A stretch of DNA of 64,000 bases, taken from positions 1,956,501 to 2,020,500 of the forward strand of contig PHSP01000001.1 in the NCBI GenBank assembly GCA_002862125.1, in the 5' to 3' direction. Source of the stretch: Methylobacter sp. KS41 (GTDB taxonomy: Bacteria > Pseudomonadota > Gammaproteobacteria > Methylococcales > Methylomonadaceae). The position numbers and the translations under genes are program-made. Below, one piece after another: positions 8,823-18,000 of the stretch (its first letter is position 1; each line of letters opens with the position of its first letter). The notes under the pieces were generated by a model. It made no database searches, was not told the origin of the DNA, and saw nothing but the letters and a program-made list of their open reading frames with translations.

Positions 8823-8887
8823 GGGCTTTGAACGCCAAAGCCTCTGGTCTGCTTTCTGTAGCCAGGATTTTAACTACAGCCGGATTT
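8821..8887 (+). repeat. Dispersed intergenic repeat, copy A
   Basis: The stretch aagggctttgaacgccaaag onward resembles 12979-13034 (aagggcattgagcaccaaag onward), each ending in a caggattt motif. Its right half (8848-8887) also resembles 9599-9637 inside the cas6e relic. Three related copies within 4.3 kb of the same junk-rich gap suggest a small mobile or recombination-prone repeat. Confidence 0.55.
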
Positions 8888-9038
8888 AGCGTGGCGAAGA
8901 TGAAATCTTTCCCACTACGGCTTCGATCTTACGCGCGATGCAGCGCATTAACCCTATGAGCATGCCGGTTTAGGAAAGCCGATGATAGAACTTGTTGAGG
9001 GAACACTCCATGGCGCTAGTGGAAAATGGAATAGTGAG

Positions 9039-9076
9039 TACCGAGTCTTCCAGTGGCGCCACTGGAAGACTCGGTA
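9039..9076. repeat. 38-bp perfect palindrome without spacer
   Basis: Arms 9039-9057 (taccgagtcttccagtggc) and 9058-9076 are perfect reverse complements with no loop, so the DNA can form a cruciform. It lies in the non-coding gap 8823-9400 after cas6e. No T-tract follows and no gene end is adjacent, so a terminator is unlikely; a mobile-element end or recombination site is more likely. Confidence 0.8.
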
Positions 9077-9125
9077 GAAATGCCTGTAGGCCATGTCTGC
9101 CAAGGCATCCAGAGGATCCTTATTT

Positions 9126-9188
9126 ACTGGACATCTCATACACGCCACTGGACCTTCCATACGCGCGAGTGGATGTCTCATACGCATG
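9126..9188 (+). repeat. Three imperfect 21-bp tandem repeats
   Basis: Units at 9126-9146, 9147-9167 and 9168-9188 share the pattern a(c/g)tgga...catac(g/a)cg. They directly follow the 38-bp palindrome region in the same intergenic gap. They could be iterons or binding sites, or slipped-strand debris; no gene depends on them visibly. Confidence 0.55.
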
Positions 9189-9298
9189 TATCTACGATAA
9201 CAACATGACAGGGGATAGTAAAAACTCCCGCCGCAATTTTAAAAGTGGCTGAAGTTTCACTCCAAGTAGACGTCTGTATGGCTAATCCTACAAGGGTG

Positions 9299-9317
9299 AC
9301 GGGGTTTACAACCCCGT
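9299..9317. repeat. Short hairpin in the cas6e downstream gap
   Basis: Arms acggggtt (9299-9306) and aaccccgt (9310-9317) pair perfectly around tac. It is GC-rich but followed only by tattc, so it is a weak terminator candidate at best. The flanking text (9280-9390) has no coding frame that I recognise. Confidence 0.5.
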
Positions 9318-9400
9318 TATTCATGTTTTGAAAGCTATTGAGGTCTTCAAACGTTTCGGCCGGGGTTATAAATCCAGACCGGCATCGTAGCAACAAGCAG

Positions 9401-9695
9401 GTGAAAGTTGGCTGAAACTACAAGCTGAAAAAAGGCTTTAAGTTGCTTTCTGTCGTCGCCGAAGGTTATCAACAGCATCATTTTAAAAAACATGACATCA
9501 AAATCAGTACCCTTGATTTTCATGATGTTTTAGAAGTCACTGAACCGGAGTTATTTATTCAAGAAGCCCTTTATAAAGGCATAGGCCTTCAATTGCGGGC
9601 TGCTTTCTTTAGCAAGGATGTAACTACGACCGGATTTGGTTTATATTTAGTTCATTGCGAGCTGCACGAGAATAGTATGAATTTATCAAAAAACA
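9401..9695 (+). pseudogene. Relic of a second cas6e (C-terminal third), frameshifted and interrupted
   Basis: Translation gives a WLKLQAEK segment, then after a one-base frame change near 9431 GFKLLSVVAEGY, then LDFHDVLEVTEPELFIQEAL and YKGIG. This parallels the intact Cas6e C-terminus (WLKKQGERLGFELL, then VDFTGELQITDTVKFEQAL and FQGIG). The glycine-rich loop is broken by about ten foreign codons that resemble dispersed repeat copy A, before GFGLYLV resumes. The sequence differs enough from the intact gene that it is not a recent duplicate; it more likely came from a different I-E operon. IS1634 copy 1 abuts its 3' end. The N-terminal two thirds were not found upstream. Confidence 0.75.
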
Positions 9696-11812
9696 TTAAC
9701 CCATCTTCGTGACTCCAGTCGCCCTAAGTTATTGATTTTTGGTTGCCGGCGGTTTTCATTTCGAAAAAACCCTTTAAAATCAATGCTCATTTTTCGCTCT
9801 CTCTTGTAGTGCCATCCATTTAGGTTTGCATCTTGATTTTTTCCGGAATAGCGCCCATGCTAGAGCCATGTATATTCGAAGAACCAAAACTAAAACAGCG
9901 GATCATGGCGAAGATTCCTATACCTATCGGATCGTTGAATCCGTGCGTGAGGGAACACAAGTCAAGCAACGTACGCTACTCAATCTGGGCAAAGACTTTG
10001 CCATTGAGCCCGCGCACTGGCCCTTGCTTGCGGCCAGCATTGAACAGCTTCTGCAAGGCTCAGCGCCGCGCCAAGACGAGTTGTTTCATTTAGAGGATGA
10101 TGCCGGTCAACTTCTGGAGGCCGCCGCCGTGCGCTATAGCGACCTCATCATCGCGAAACTGGCGCAACCGGTGGCGGCAGCGACGCCCGGGCAGGATTAT
10201 CATAGTGTCGGCATTAATCATATCGAAGCCCATCAAGCCCGCAGCATCGGCGGGGAAACGTTGGCGTTGCATGCGGTCATGCAGTTGCAGCTGGATCAGA
10301 AGCTTGCCGCACTGGGCTTTAACAAAATCGATGCCGCGGCGGCATTGGGCAGCATCATAGGGCGCATGATTTCACCCGGCAGCGAACTGCAGACCCATGA
10401 CTGGCTGCAAGCACGTACCGGCCTGGGTGAACTGCTTGATCATGACTACGGCAGCACCAGTCTGACGCGCCTGTACACCATCAGCGATAAGTTGCTCAAA
10501 CACCAGTCGGCGCTGGAAACTTTTCTGGGTGCTCAGGAGCAGACCTTATTCGATTTAAACCGGAGCATCGTCTTGTACGACTTGACCAACACCTATTTTG
10601 AAGGCCAGTGCGCCCAAAACCCCAAGGCCCGGTTCGGCCGCTCCAAAGAAAAACGCCGTGATTGCCCATTGGTGACCTTAGGTCTGGTTCTGGATGGCAA
10701 TGGCTTCCCGCTCAGCAGCCAGGTCTTTCCAGGCAACGCCAGCGAGCCCGCCACGTTGGCGCTGATGCTGGACGGTCTGCAGGGGAAAAATCCATTAGCC
10801 GGAGAAAAACCGGTCATTATCATGGATGCCGGCATTGCCAGCGCTGACAATCTCGCCTGGTTAAGCGCGCGCGGTTATCTTTACCTGGTGGTCAGCCGGG
10901 AACGCTACCTACAAGATCCCAGAGACCAGGATAATGCCGTACTGGTTAGGGAAACCGGACAGAGCAAAGTCAGCGTTTACCGCACAATCGATGCAGAAAC
11001 CGGGGAAACCCGGCTCTATTGCCACTCCGATCAAAAAGCCAAAAAAGAACAGGCCATCCGCAACCGCTTCCACGTTCGTCTGGAAGAGGGGCTCGACAAG
11101 CTCCATGCCGGTTTGGACAAAAAAGGCACGATCAAAAACTACGCGAAAATACTCGAACGCATTGGCCGGCTGCGCGAAAAAAACAGCCGCGTCGCGCAAG
11201 ACTACCGCATTGAAGTCATTGCTGATGACGCGAAAAACAACGCCATCCGTATTGAATGGCAGCGTGAACCCAAAAGTGAACAAAAAGACCGGCACTGCGG
11301 AGTTTACTGCCTGAGAACCACTACTCCGGACTGGTCGGAAGAACAATTGTGGTCAACCTATATCATGCTGACCGAGATCGAAGCCACGTTCAGAAGCTTG
11401 AAAACCGACCTCGGCTTACGTCCAGTTTTCCACCATAAAGAAGAACGCGTCACCGGACACTTGTTCATTACTTTAATGGCCTACCATCTGGTGCATACCC
11501 TGCGCTATCAACTCAAGCAGCAGGGTATCCATTTAAGCTGGGACAGCATACGCAACATTATGTCGACCCAACAACGCCTCACGATTACCTTGCCGACAGA
11601 GGATAATAAGACCATTCACCTGCGCACAACAACCCAAGCCGAAACACGCCAAAAACAACTATACGCAGCCTTAAGTATCAAACCTGACCTGATAGGTAAA
11701 TGTAAGACGATTATTGATAAGAAAAAATATGTAGTGCCATTTGAGATAAATTAAAATTTTAACTTATTGAAATAACAAGAAATTATCAGTAGAATTCACG
11801 AAGATGGGTTAA
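9696..11812 (+). mobile_element. IS1634-type insertion sequence, copy 1
   Basis: The element is 2117 bp with matching ends: ttaacccatcttcgtga at the left and its reverse complement at the right (17 bp). It carries one transposase gene. A second copy with the same 2117-bp length and only a handful of base differences lies at 44981-47097, same orientation. I see no target-site duplication next to either copy, so the flanks may have been rearranged after insertion. It separates the cas6e relic from the truncated antitoxin gene. Confidence 0.9.
9868..11754 (+). CDS. IS1634 family transposase
   Basis: DDE transposase of 628 residues from the ATG at 9868 (MYIRRTKTK, the usual start for the family); an in-frame TTG at 9826 would add 14 residues. 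Likely catalytic residues are the Asp in LYDLTNTYFEG, the Asp in IIMDAGIASADN, and the Glu in LTEIEATFRSLKTDLGLRP. The reading frame is intact, so the element may still be active. It differs from copy 2 by one visible residue (Ser here, Arg in copy 2, in LLAASIEQ). Confidence 0.92.
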   Translation: MYIRRTKTKTADHGEDSYTYRIVESVREGTQVKQRTLLNLGKDFAIEPAHWPLLAASIEQLLQGSAPRQDELFHLEDDAGQLLEAAAVRYSDLIIAKLAQPVAAATPGQDYHSVGINHIEAHQARSIGGETLALHAVMQLQLDQKLAALGFNKIDAAAALGSIIGRMISPGSELQTHDWLQARTGLGELLDHDYGSTSLTRLYTISDKLLKHQSALETFLGAQEQTLFDLNRSIVLYDLTNTYFEGQCAQNPKARFGRSKEKRRDCPLVTLGLVLDGNGFPLSSQVFPGNASEPATLALMLDGLQGKNPLAGEKPVIIMDAGIASADNLAWLSARGYLYLVVSRERYLQDPRDQDNAVLVRETGQSKVSVYRTIDAETGETRLYCHSDQKAKKEQAIRNRFHVRLEEGLDKLHAGLDKKGTIKNYAKILERIGRLREKNSRVAQDYRIEVIADDAKNNAIRIEWQREPKSEQKDRHCGVYCLRTTTPDWSEEQLWSTYIMLTEIEATFRSLKTDLGLRPVFHHKEERVTGHLFITLMAYHLVHTLRYQLKQQGIHLSWDSIRNIMSTQQRLTITLPTEDNKTIHLRTTTQAETRQKQLYAALSIKPDLIGKCKTIIDKKKYVVPFEIN

Positions 11813-12065
11813 GCCGATTAGTTATCTCAAGGCGAATGCAGCGCAGGTCGCCTTGGAGTTAAAAGATTCCGGCCAGGCGATGATCATTACTCAAAACGGC
11901 GAAGCCGCTATGGTTATCAGTTCGGTGGCTGATGTTGCGCTGACTCAGGAAGCGTTGGCATTATTGAAAATGTTGGTACACAGTCAGAAGGCCGTTGCCG
12001 GGGACAAAACCGTCAGCGCTGTCGATGCGTTTAAGCAACTGCGGCAACTCCGAGGGCTTCAATGA
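11813..12065 (+). pseudogene. Phd/YefM-type antitoxin decapitated by IS1634
   Basis: Directly after the IS end the frame reads KPISYLKANAAQVALELKD, then QAMIITQNGEAAMVI and SSVADV, the classic Phd/YefM antitoxin pattern. The normal start just before KPIS has been removed by the insertion; the only remaining start is a TTG at 11853, which would lose the DNA-binding N-terminus. The expected RelE/ParE toxin does not follow. Instead a 39-codon frame (12062-12181) overlaps the stop by four bases and runs into mntA; I do not recognise it as a toxin, so the original partner seems lost. Confidence 0.75.
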
Positions 12066-12170
12066 CATTGCTGGTTCGCATTTTCGAGCCTTTTCCGGAC
12101 ATCAAGGTTAATTCGCTCTGTTATGGCTATATCCTGTTTATCGATATGCATGATTTTCCGGCTTACCTCT

Positions 12171-12545
12171 ATGAACGATAATCTAAACGCCATTACTGAA
12201 CTTGCCCGGCAAAATCCCGATATTGTCATTGTCTGGTTATATGGCTCACGTGCAACAGGCCGCGATCATCAAGCCAGTGATTACGATTTGGCGGTTGCTT
12301 TTGAGCGTTTCATTAAAGATGATCCGGTGGAGAAACGTTTGCGGCCGGAATGTTTAGCGCTGGATTGGCAGCAGGCCTTGGCTTTGCATGATTTTCAGTT
12401 ATCCGTGATCGACATCAATCAGGCCCCGATATTATTGGCATGGGAAGTTATCCAGGCGGATACGGTGTTGTTTTGTCGCGATGAAAACAGGTTATGGCAG
12501 GAAACCTTGCGCATCCATAGCCGCATGGAGTTAGATTATGCCTAA
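12171..12545 (+). CDS. mntA: MntA-type nucleotidyltransferase antitoxin
   Basis: This 124-residue minimal nucleotidyltransferase has the motif YGSRATGRDHQASDYDLAV, which fits the GSX10DXD active site of MNT antitoxins. In characterised HEPN-MNT pairs, MntA neutralises HepT by transferring AMP to a tyrosine near the HEPN active site. The ATG at 12171 (MNDNLNAITELARQ) was chosen because it puts the fold at the usual distance; an earlier ATG at 12123 adds 16 residues with no resemblance to the family. It overlaps hepT by 8 bp, so the two are coupled. No strong ribosome binding site is visible before the start. Confidence 0.88.
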   Translation: MNDNLNAITELARQNPDIVIVWLYGSRATGRDHQASDYDLAVAFERFIKDDPVEKRLRPECLALDWQQALALHDFQLSVIDINQAPILLAWEVIQADTVLFCRDENRLWQETLRIHSRMELDYA

Positions 12546-12885
12546 AGGCTACCTTATAGCGATTGCTCAACATACTCAGGAACGGGCTTTACAGGTTCTC
12601 ATTGAAGCCAGCATCGGCATGGCGAAATACTGGTTGAAATCCTGCCAAAAAAATATTCCGTTAGATGCTTATGATAGCTTCAACAAACTGGCTGAAATGG
12701 GCAGACTATCGACAGACGAACTCAAACAATGGCGTAAAATTATCGGTATGCGTAACGCTTTAGTACATGACTACCTGACGATTGATGATGAATTATTGCG
12801 AACGCTACTTTCCGGACAGGCATACCAGTTTCTGGTTGACTTTATTATGCATGCAAAGAGTCAAATAAACGACGGTTTCAATTGA
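12538..12885 (+). CDS. hepT: HepT-type HEPN ribonuclease toxin
   Basis: This 115-residue all-helical HEPN protein carries RNALVHDY, matching the RX4HXY ribonuclease motif of HepT toxins. The tyrosine of this motif is the AMPylation target of MntA in the studied Shewanella system. Gene order (antitoxin first, 8-bp overlap) and size are typical. The pair sits inside the split cas locus, between cas6e and cas1, where a toxin-antitoxin unit could stabilise the island or act as a back-up to CRISPR immunity; that is inference. Confidence 0.88.
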   Translation: MPKGYLIAIAQHTQERALQVLIEASIGMAKYWLKSCQKNIPLDAYDSFNKLAEMGRLSTDELKQWRKIIGMRNALVHDYLTIDDELLRTLLSGQAYQFLVDFIMHAKSQINDGFN

Positions 12886-12978
12886 AAATTATACCCATGT
12901 ATTTTTACCAATTATTACCGAGCCCCGTCATATTCTGCAATGCGGATTAGGAAGGGTTGTAGTGGTACTTTTAATTAC

Positions 12979-13034
12979 AAGGGCATTGAGCACCAAAGCC
13001 TTAGTCTGTGGACTGTTATCAGTGGACAGGATTT
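12979..13034 (+). repeat. Dispersed intergenic repeat, copy B
   Basis: It matches copy A at 8821-8869 in its left part (aagggcattgagcaccaaag) and again at caggattt. It lies between hepT and the ribbon-helix-helix antitoxin, just upstream of the latter's promoter/operator. Confidence 0.5.
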
Positions 13035-13047
13035 GATGGTATAGTAT

Positions 13048-13063
13048 GTATGACAAGTCATAC
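13048..13063. promoter_or_regulatory. Operator-like palindrome before the RHH antitoxin gene
   Basis: gtatgac-aa-gtcatac is a perfect 7+7 palindrome that overlaps a tatagta -10-like box and ends 13 bp before the start codon. Ribbon-helix-helix antitoxins normally repress their own promoter through such sites, so autoregulation is likely. Confidence 0.65.
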
Positions 13064-13076
13064 AAGAGGTGATGTC

Positions 13077-13334
13077 ATGAGAATTAATGCACGTTTAGAT
13101 GATAGTTATGAAAAAAAACTGCTAGCCATTCAGCATGCTACTGCTTTAAGTACATCAGAAATAATTAAGCAGGCTTTGGATTTGCTGTATGAAAAAACCA
13201 CCTTGACTGGCAGGCAAAAAAATCAAAAATTGATTGAAATGCTGGCGGGTACGGCTGAAGGTCCGGAAGATTTATCTGTAAATTATAAAGAATATCTTCA
13301 TCAGGGCTGGAAAGAAAAACATGGTATTGAGTGA
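13077..13334 (+). CDS. Ribbon-helix-helix antitoxin
   Basis: This 85-residue protein begins MRINARLDDSYEKKLLAIQ with ALSTSEIIKQALDLLYE, the beta-strand plus two-helix pattern of CopG/MetJ-type DNA-binding antitoxins. The C-terminus would bind the toxin. The ATG at 13077 is preceded by agaggtga at good spacing; an upstream start at 13008 is inside the repeat and operator and is rejected. It overlaps the PIN toxin gene by 14 bp, as usual for such operons. Confidence 0.85.
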   Translation: MRINARLDDSYEKKLLAIQHATALSTSEIIKQALDLLYEKTTLTGRQKNQKLIEMLAGTAEGPEDLSVNYKEYLHQGWKEKHGIE

Positions 13335-13740
13335 TACCGGTTTTTGGTATGCTTTTTTTAATCCTAAGGATAAATTTCATCCGCATTCACTAGCGGTGAT
13401 GAAGCGGCTGGATGAGGGATTGATAACGACTTGGCCGGTCATTACTGAAACCTGTTATTTGTTGGGTAAGGCATTGGGGAGCAGGAGCCAATTGCGTTTT
13501 TTACAGGCGCTTGATGCGAGCTATGTTGAAGTATATCAAATTTATCCGAAACATTTACCGCAAATTCAACGGTTAATGCATAAATACGCCGGTCTTCCCA
13601 TGGACTTGGCCGATGCCTCATTGGTCATTCTGGCGGAAGAATTAGGCCATGGCCGCATACTCTCAACCGATCGACGCGACTTTAAAACCTATCGCTGGAA
13701 AAATCACAAACCATTTCAAAACCTCTTGTTGCCGGAATAA
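13321..13740 (+). CDS. PIN-domain ribonuclease toxin (VapC-like)
   Basis: This 139-residue PIN protein has the conserved acidic residues at SDTGFWYAFF (Asp5), VITETCYLLG (Glu), LPMDLADASLV (two Asp) and ILSTDRRDF (Asp), the metal-binding set of VapC-type RNases. It is paired with the ribbon-helix-helix antitoxin and ends 2 bp before cas1, on the same strand. Read-through from its operon would therefore transcribe cas1-cas2, which makes the toxin operon promoter a plausible driver of the adaptation genes. Confidence 0.87.
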   Translation: MVLSDTGFWYAFFNPKDKFHPHSLAVMKRLDEGLITTWPVITETCYLLGKALGSRSQLRFLQALDASYVEVYQIYPKHLPQIQRLMHKYAGLPMDLADASLVILAEELGHGRILSTDRRDFKTYRWKNHKPFQNLLLPE

Positions 13741-13742
13741 TC

Positions 13743-14940
<1,198 letters not shown>

Positions 14941-15025
14941 CAATATTAATGTAAAAAACGGGTATTTTTTTGGTGGAAAAATGGAAGTGATTATTTCGCT
15001 TTTTTAACAATGTGTTATGATCAGT
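14941..15025 (+). promoter_or_regulatory. CRISPR leader
   Basis: This 85-bp AT-rich stretch lies between cas2 and the first repeat, at the end opposite the degenerate terminal repeat. It has long A and T runs (gtatttttttgg, cgcttttttaac) and a tatgat box at 15016-15021 that could be a -10 element. I could not place a convincing IHF site. It should contain the array promoter and the sequences that direct new spacers to repeat 1. Confidence 0.65.
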
Positions 15026-18000
15026 GCGTTCCCCACACCCGTGGGGATGAACCGGCGGCATAATGGCTGATTTAACAACATTTCAGGCGTTCCCCACACC
15101 CGTGGGGATGAACCGCAAACCGAAGCCATCGTGGGCGAAGCGGTTCAGCGTTCCCCACACCCGTGGGGATGAACCGGCTAGAAAATATAAAAGCAGTACC
15201 TTGGTATTGCGTTCCCCACACCCGTGGGGATGAACCGTGCTGAAACCTTGCTGTCGTCCTTTCAGTCCGGCGTTCCCCACACCCGTGGGGATGAACCGAA
15301 AACAACACTAAAACACAGCAGCATCGTGCAGCGTTCCCCACACCCGTGGGGATGAACCGTCCATCAGGAATTTTGGCTTGTAGCATTCTTTGCGTTCCCC
15401 ACACCCGTGGGGATGAACCGCTATCTGTCCTAGCAAGTATTTACGGTCTACAGCGTTCCCCACACCCGTGGGGATGAACCGGCATTTAGGAAAAACAAAA
15501 GCGGATGATGCGCGCGTTCCCCACACCCGTGGGGATGAACCGCAAAACAACCACTTTTTTTATCGCTTGCCGGAGCGTTCCCCACACCCGTGGGGATGAA
15601 CCGTTACCGAAAAAGGCGGCAAACGCTCTGCTCGTGCGTTCCCCACACCCGTGGGGATGAACCGTTCAGGGCTCGCTTGTTCAAGCGCCTTGGTGAGCGT
15701 TCCCCACACCCGTGGGGATGAACCGCCTCAGCTTTATTGACCGGCGCGTTGCTATTGGCGTTCCCCACACCCGTGGGGATGAACCGTCATTCTGGACGAA
15801 TATGATAAGGCAGTCTATGCGTTCCCCACACCCGTGGGGATGAACCGACGATGGTTAATAATTATACCTCGCCTTCAAGGCGTTCCCCACACCCGTGGGG
15901 ATGAACCAGCAAGTGGCGCGTCACCTGTTGAAGCGTTAAGGCGTTCCCCACACCCGTGGGGATGAACCGGCTCGTACCGGCTATGACGGCACGGCCTATT
16001 TGCGTTCCCCACACCCGTGGGGATGAACCGTTGAACTAGTAACATTGCCCTGACTATCTGTAGCGTTCCCCACACCCGTGGGGATGAACCGTTATGTATC
16101 AATAGATAACTTTCAAAGTTACAGCGTTCCCCACACCCGTGGGGATGAACCGTCCTGTATGCTGAATCTGCCAGAACCGTTGAAGCGTTCCCCACACCCG
16201 TGGGGATGAACCGACGGGCATAACGAAAATGCAAAATCGATTAAAGCGTTCCCCACACCCGTGGGGATGAACCGAATAGGACGTATAACAGAATCTAAAG
16301 AACAATGCGTTCCCCACACCCGTGGGGATGAACCGGCGTTTAAATCAGGCATATTAAGCACTCAAGAGCGTTCCCCACACCCGTGGGGATGAACCGCCAT
16401 CTGTACGCGCAACTCATTGATACCGTCAGCGTTCCCCACACCCGTGGGGATGAACCGAACATTTGTAAAATTTTCATCGTAAAACACCTGCGTTCCCCAC
16501 ACCCGTGGGGATGAACCGTTTGCCCGTTCATCATGCCTTCGCGGACGGGAGCGTTCCCCACACCCGTGGGGATGAACCGAAACAAGCAAAGAAATCCGCG
16601 CGCGGTTGAAAGCGTTCCCCACACCCGTGGGGATGAACCGCTGGGCAAGATGGGCGGCAAAGGCCAGTTTTTGCGTTCCCCACACCCGTGGGGATGAACC
16701 GTCAAGAAATAGAAAAAGATCAACCTCCCTGGGGCGTTCCCCACACCCGTGGGGATGAACCGCCCTGATTGAAAAATTGGAAATGGTGCATAAGGCGTTC
16801 CCCACACCCGTGGGGATGAACCGTTGACTTCGATAAAACGGACAAACGGGATGATGCGTTCCCCACACCCGTGGGGATGAACCGCGATGATCAAAGACCT
16901 TAAATGCCATGTTTTCGCGTTCCCCACACCCGTGGGGATGAACCGACGTAATTCCGCCGATATCATCCAGACCGACAGCGTTCCCCACACCCGTGGGGAT
17001 GAACCGCCTGAACAATATTTGACACGAACAAAGCGGTCGCGTTCCCCACACCCGTGGGGATGAACCGAACACCTCGAAAGCGCCGGTTGCCGTGCTATAG
17101 CGTTCCCCACACCCGTGGGGATGAACCGGTATGATCAATCAGCATTAGAAATACTCCCGCGCGTTCCCCACACCCGTGGGGATGAACCGGCCAGGCGGAC
17201 CCCGCGCCGGTTGTTGACCCGGCGTTCCCCACACCCGTGGGGATGAACCGGATGCCGGATGTTTGATATTTCCCCATCAGCAGCGTTCCCCACACCCGTG
17301 GGGATGAACCGGATATTTTAACGCTGCATACGGCCCATTGCTTGCGTTCCCCACACCCGTGGGGATGAACCGCGGTTAATCGCCGCGCTCCAATCGGTAT
17401 TGTTTGCGTTCCCCACACCCGTGGGGATGAACCGCTTAACGCCAGTGCTATCCAGTAAATCCAGCGGCGTTCCCCACACCCGTGGGGATGAACCGGCAGA
17501 TTACCAACCAGGGCAGGCGCAAGGGCAGCGTTCCCCACACCCGTGGGGATGAACCGACACGCTTTTTGTTGTGTTCCGTGGCACTGAAGCGTTCCCCACA
17601 CCCGTGGGGATGAACCGGCTATTTTGTTTGTCAATTTCCTTGGCGAAATGCGTTCCCCACACCCGTGGGGATGAACCGTAAGAAGCCAAGAAATAGAAAA
17701 AGATCAACCTGCGTTCCCCACACCCGTGGGGATGAACCGATAGATGAGAAAAACTTAGATGAATCGCTCGAGCGTTCCCCACACCCGTGGGGATGAACCG
17801 TATTTTGAATGATATTAGAATATATGAGCAAAGCGTTCCCCACACCCGTGGGGATGAACCGCCTGTTCTGTCTTTAGATACGCTTGCTATATGGCGTTCC
17901 CCACACCCGTGGGGATGAACCGTAACCACTTTCAAGGTAGGTTCCGCTAATGCTGCGTTCCCCACACCCGTGGGGATGAACCGACTGACAGCAGGGGCTG

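Noticed and set aside
10909-11346. 145-codon minus-strand frame inside the IS1634 transposase (and its twin at 46194)
   Set aside because: It is a shadow of the transposase in a GC-rich gene, with no start signal or protein-like motif.
12062-12181. 39-codon frame overlapping the Phd relic stop and the mntA start
   Set aside because: It has no resemblance to a RelE/ParE toxin, no ribosome binding site, and overlaps the better supported mntA.
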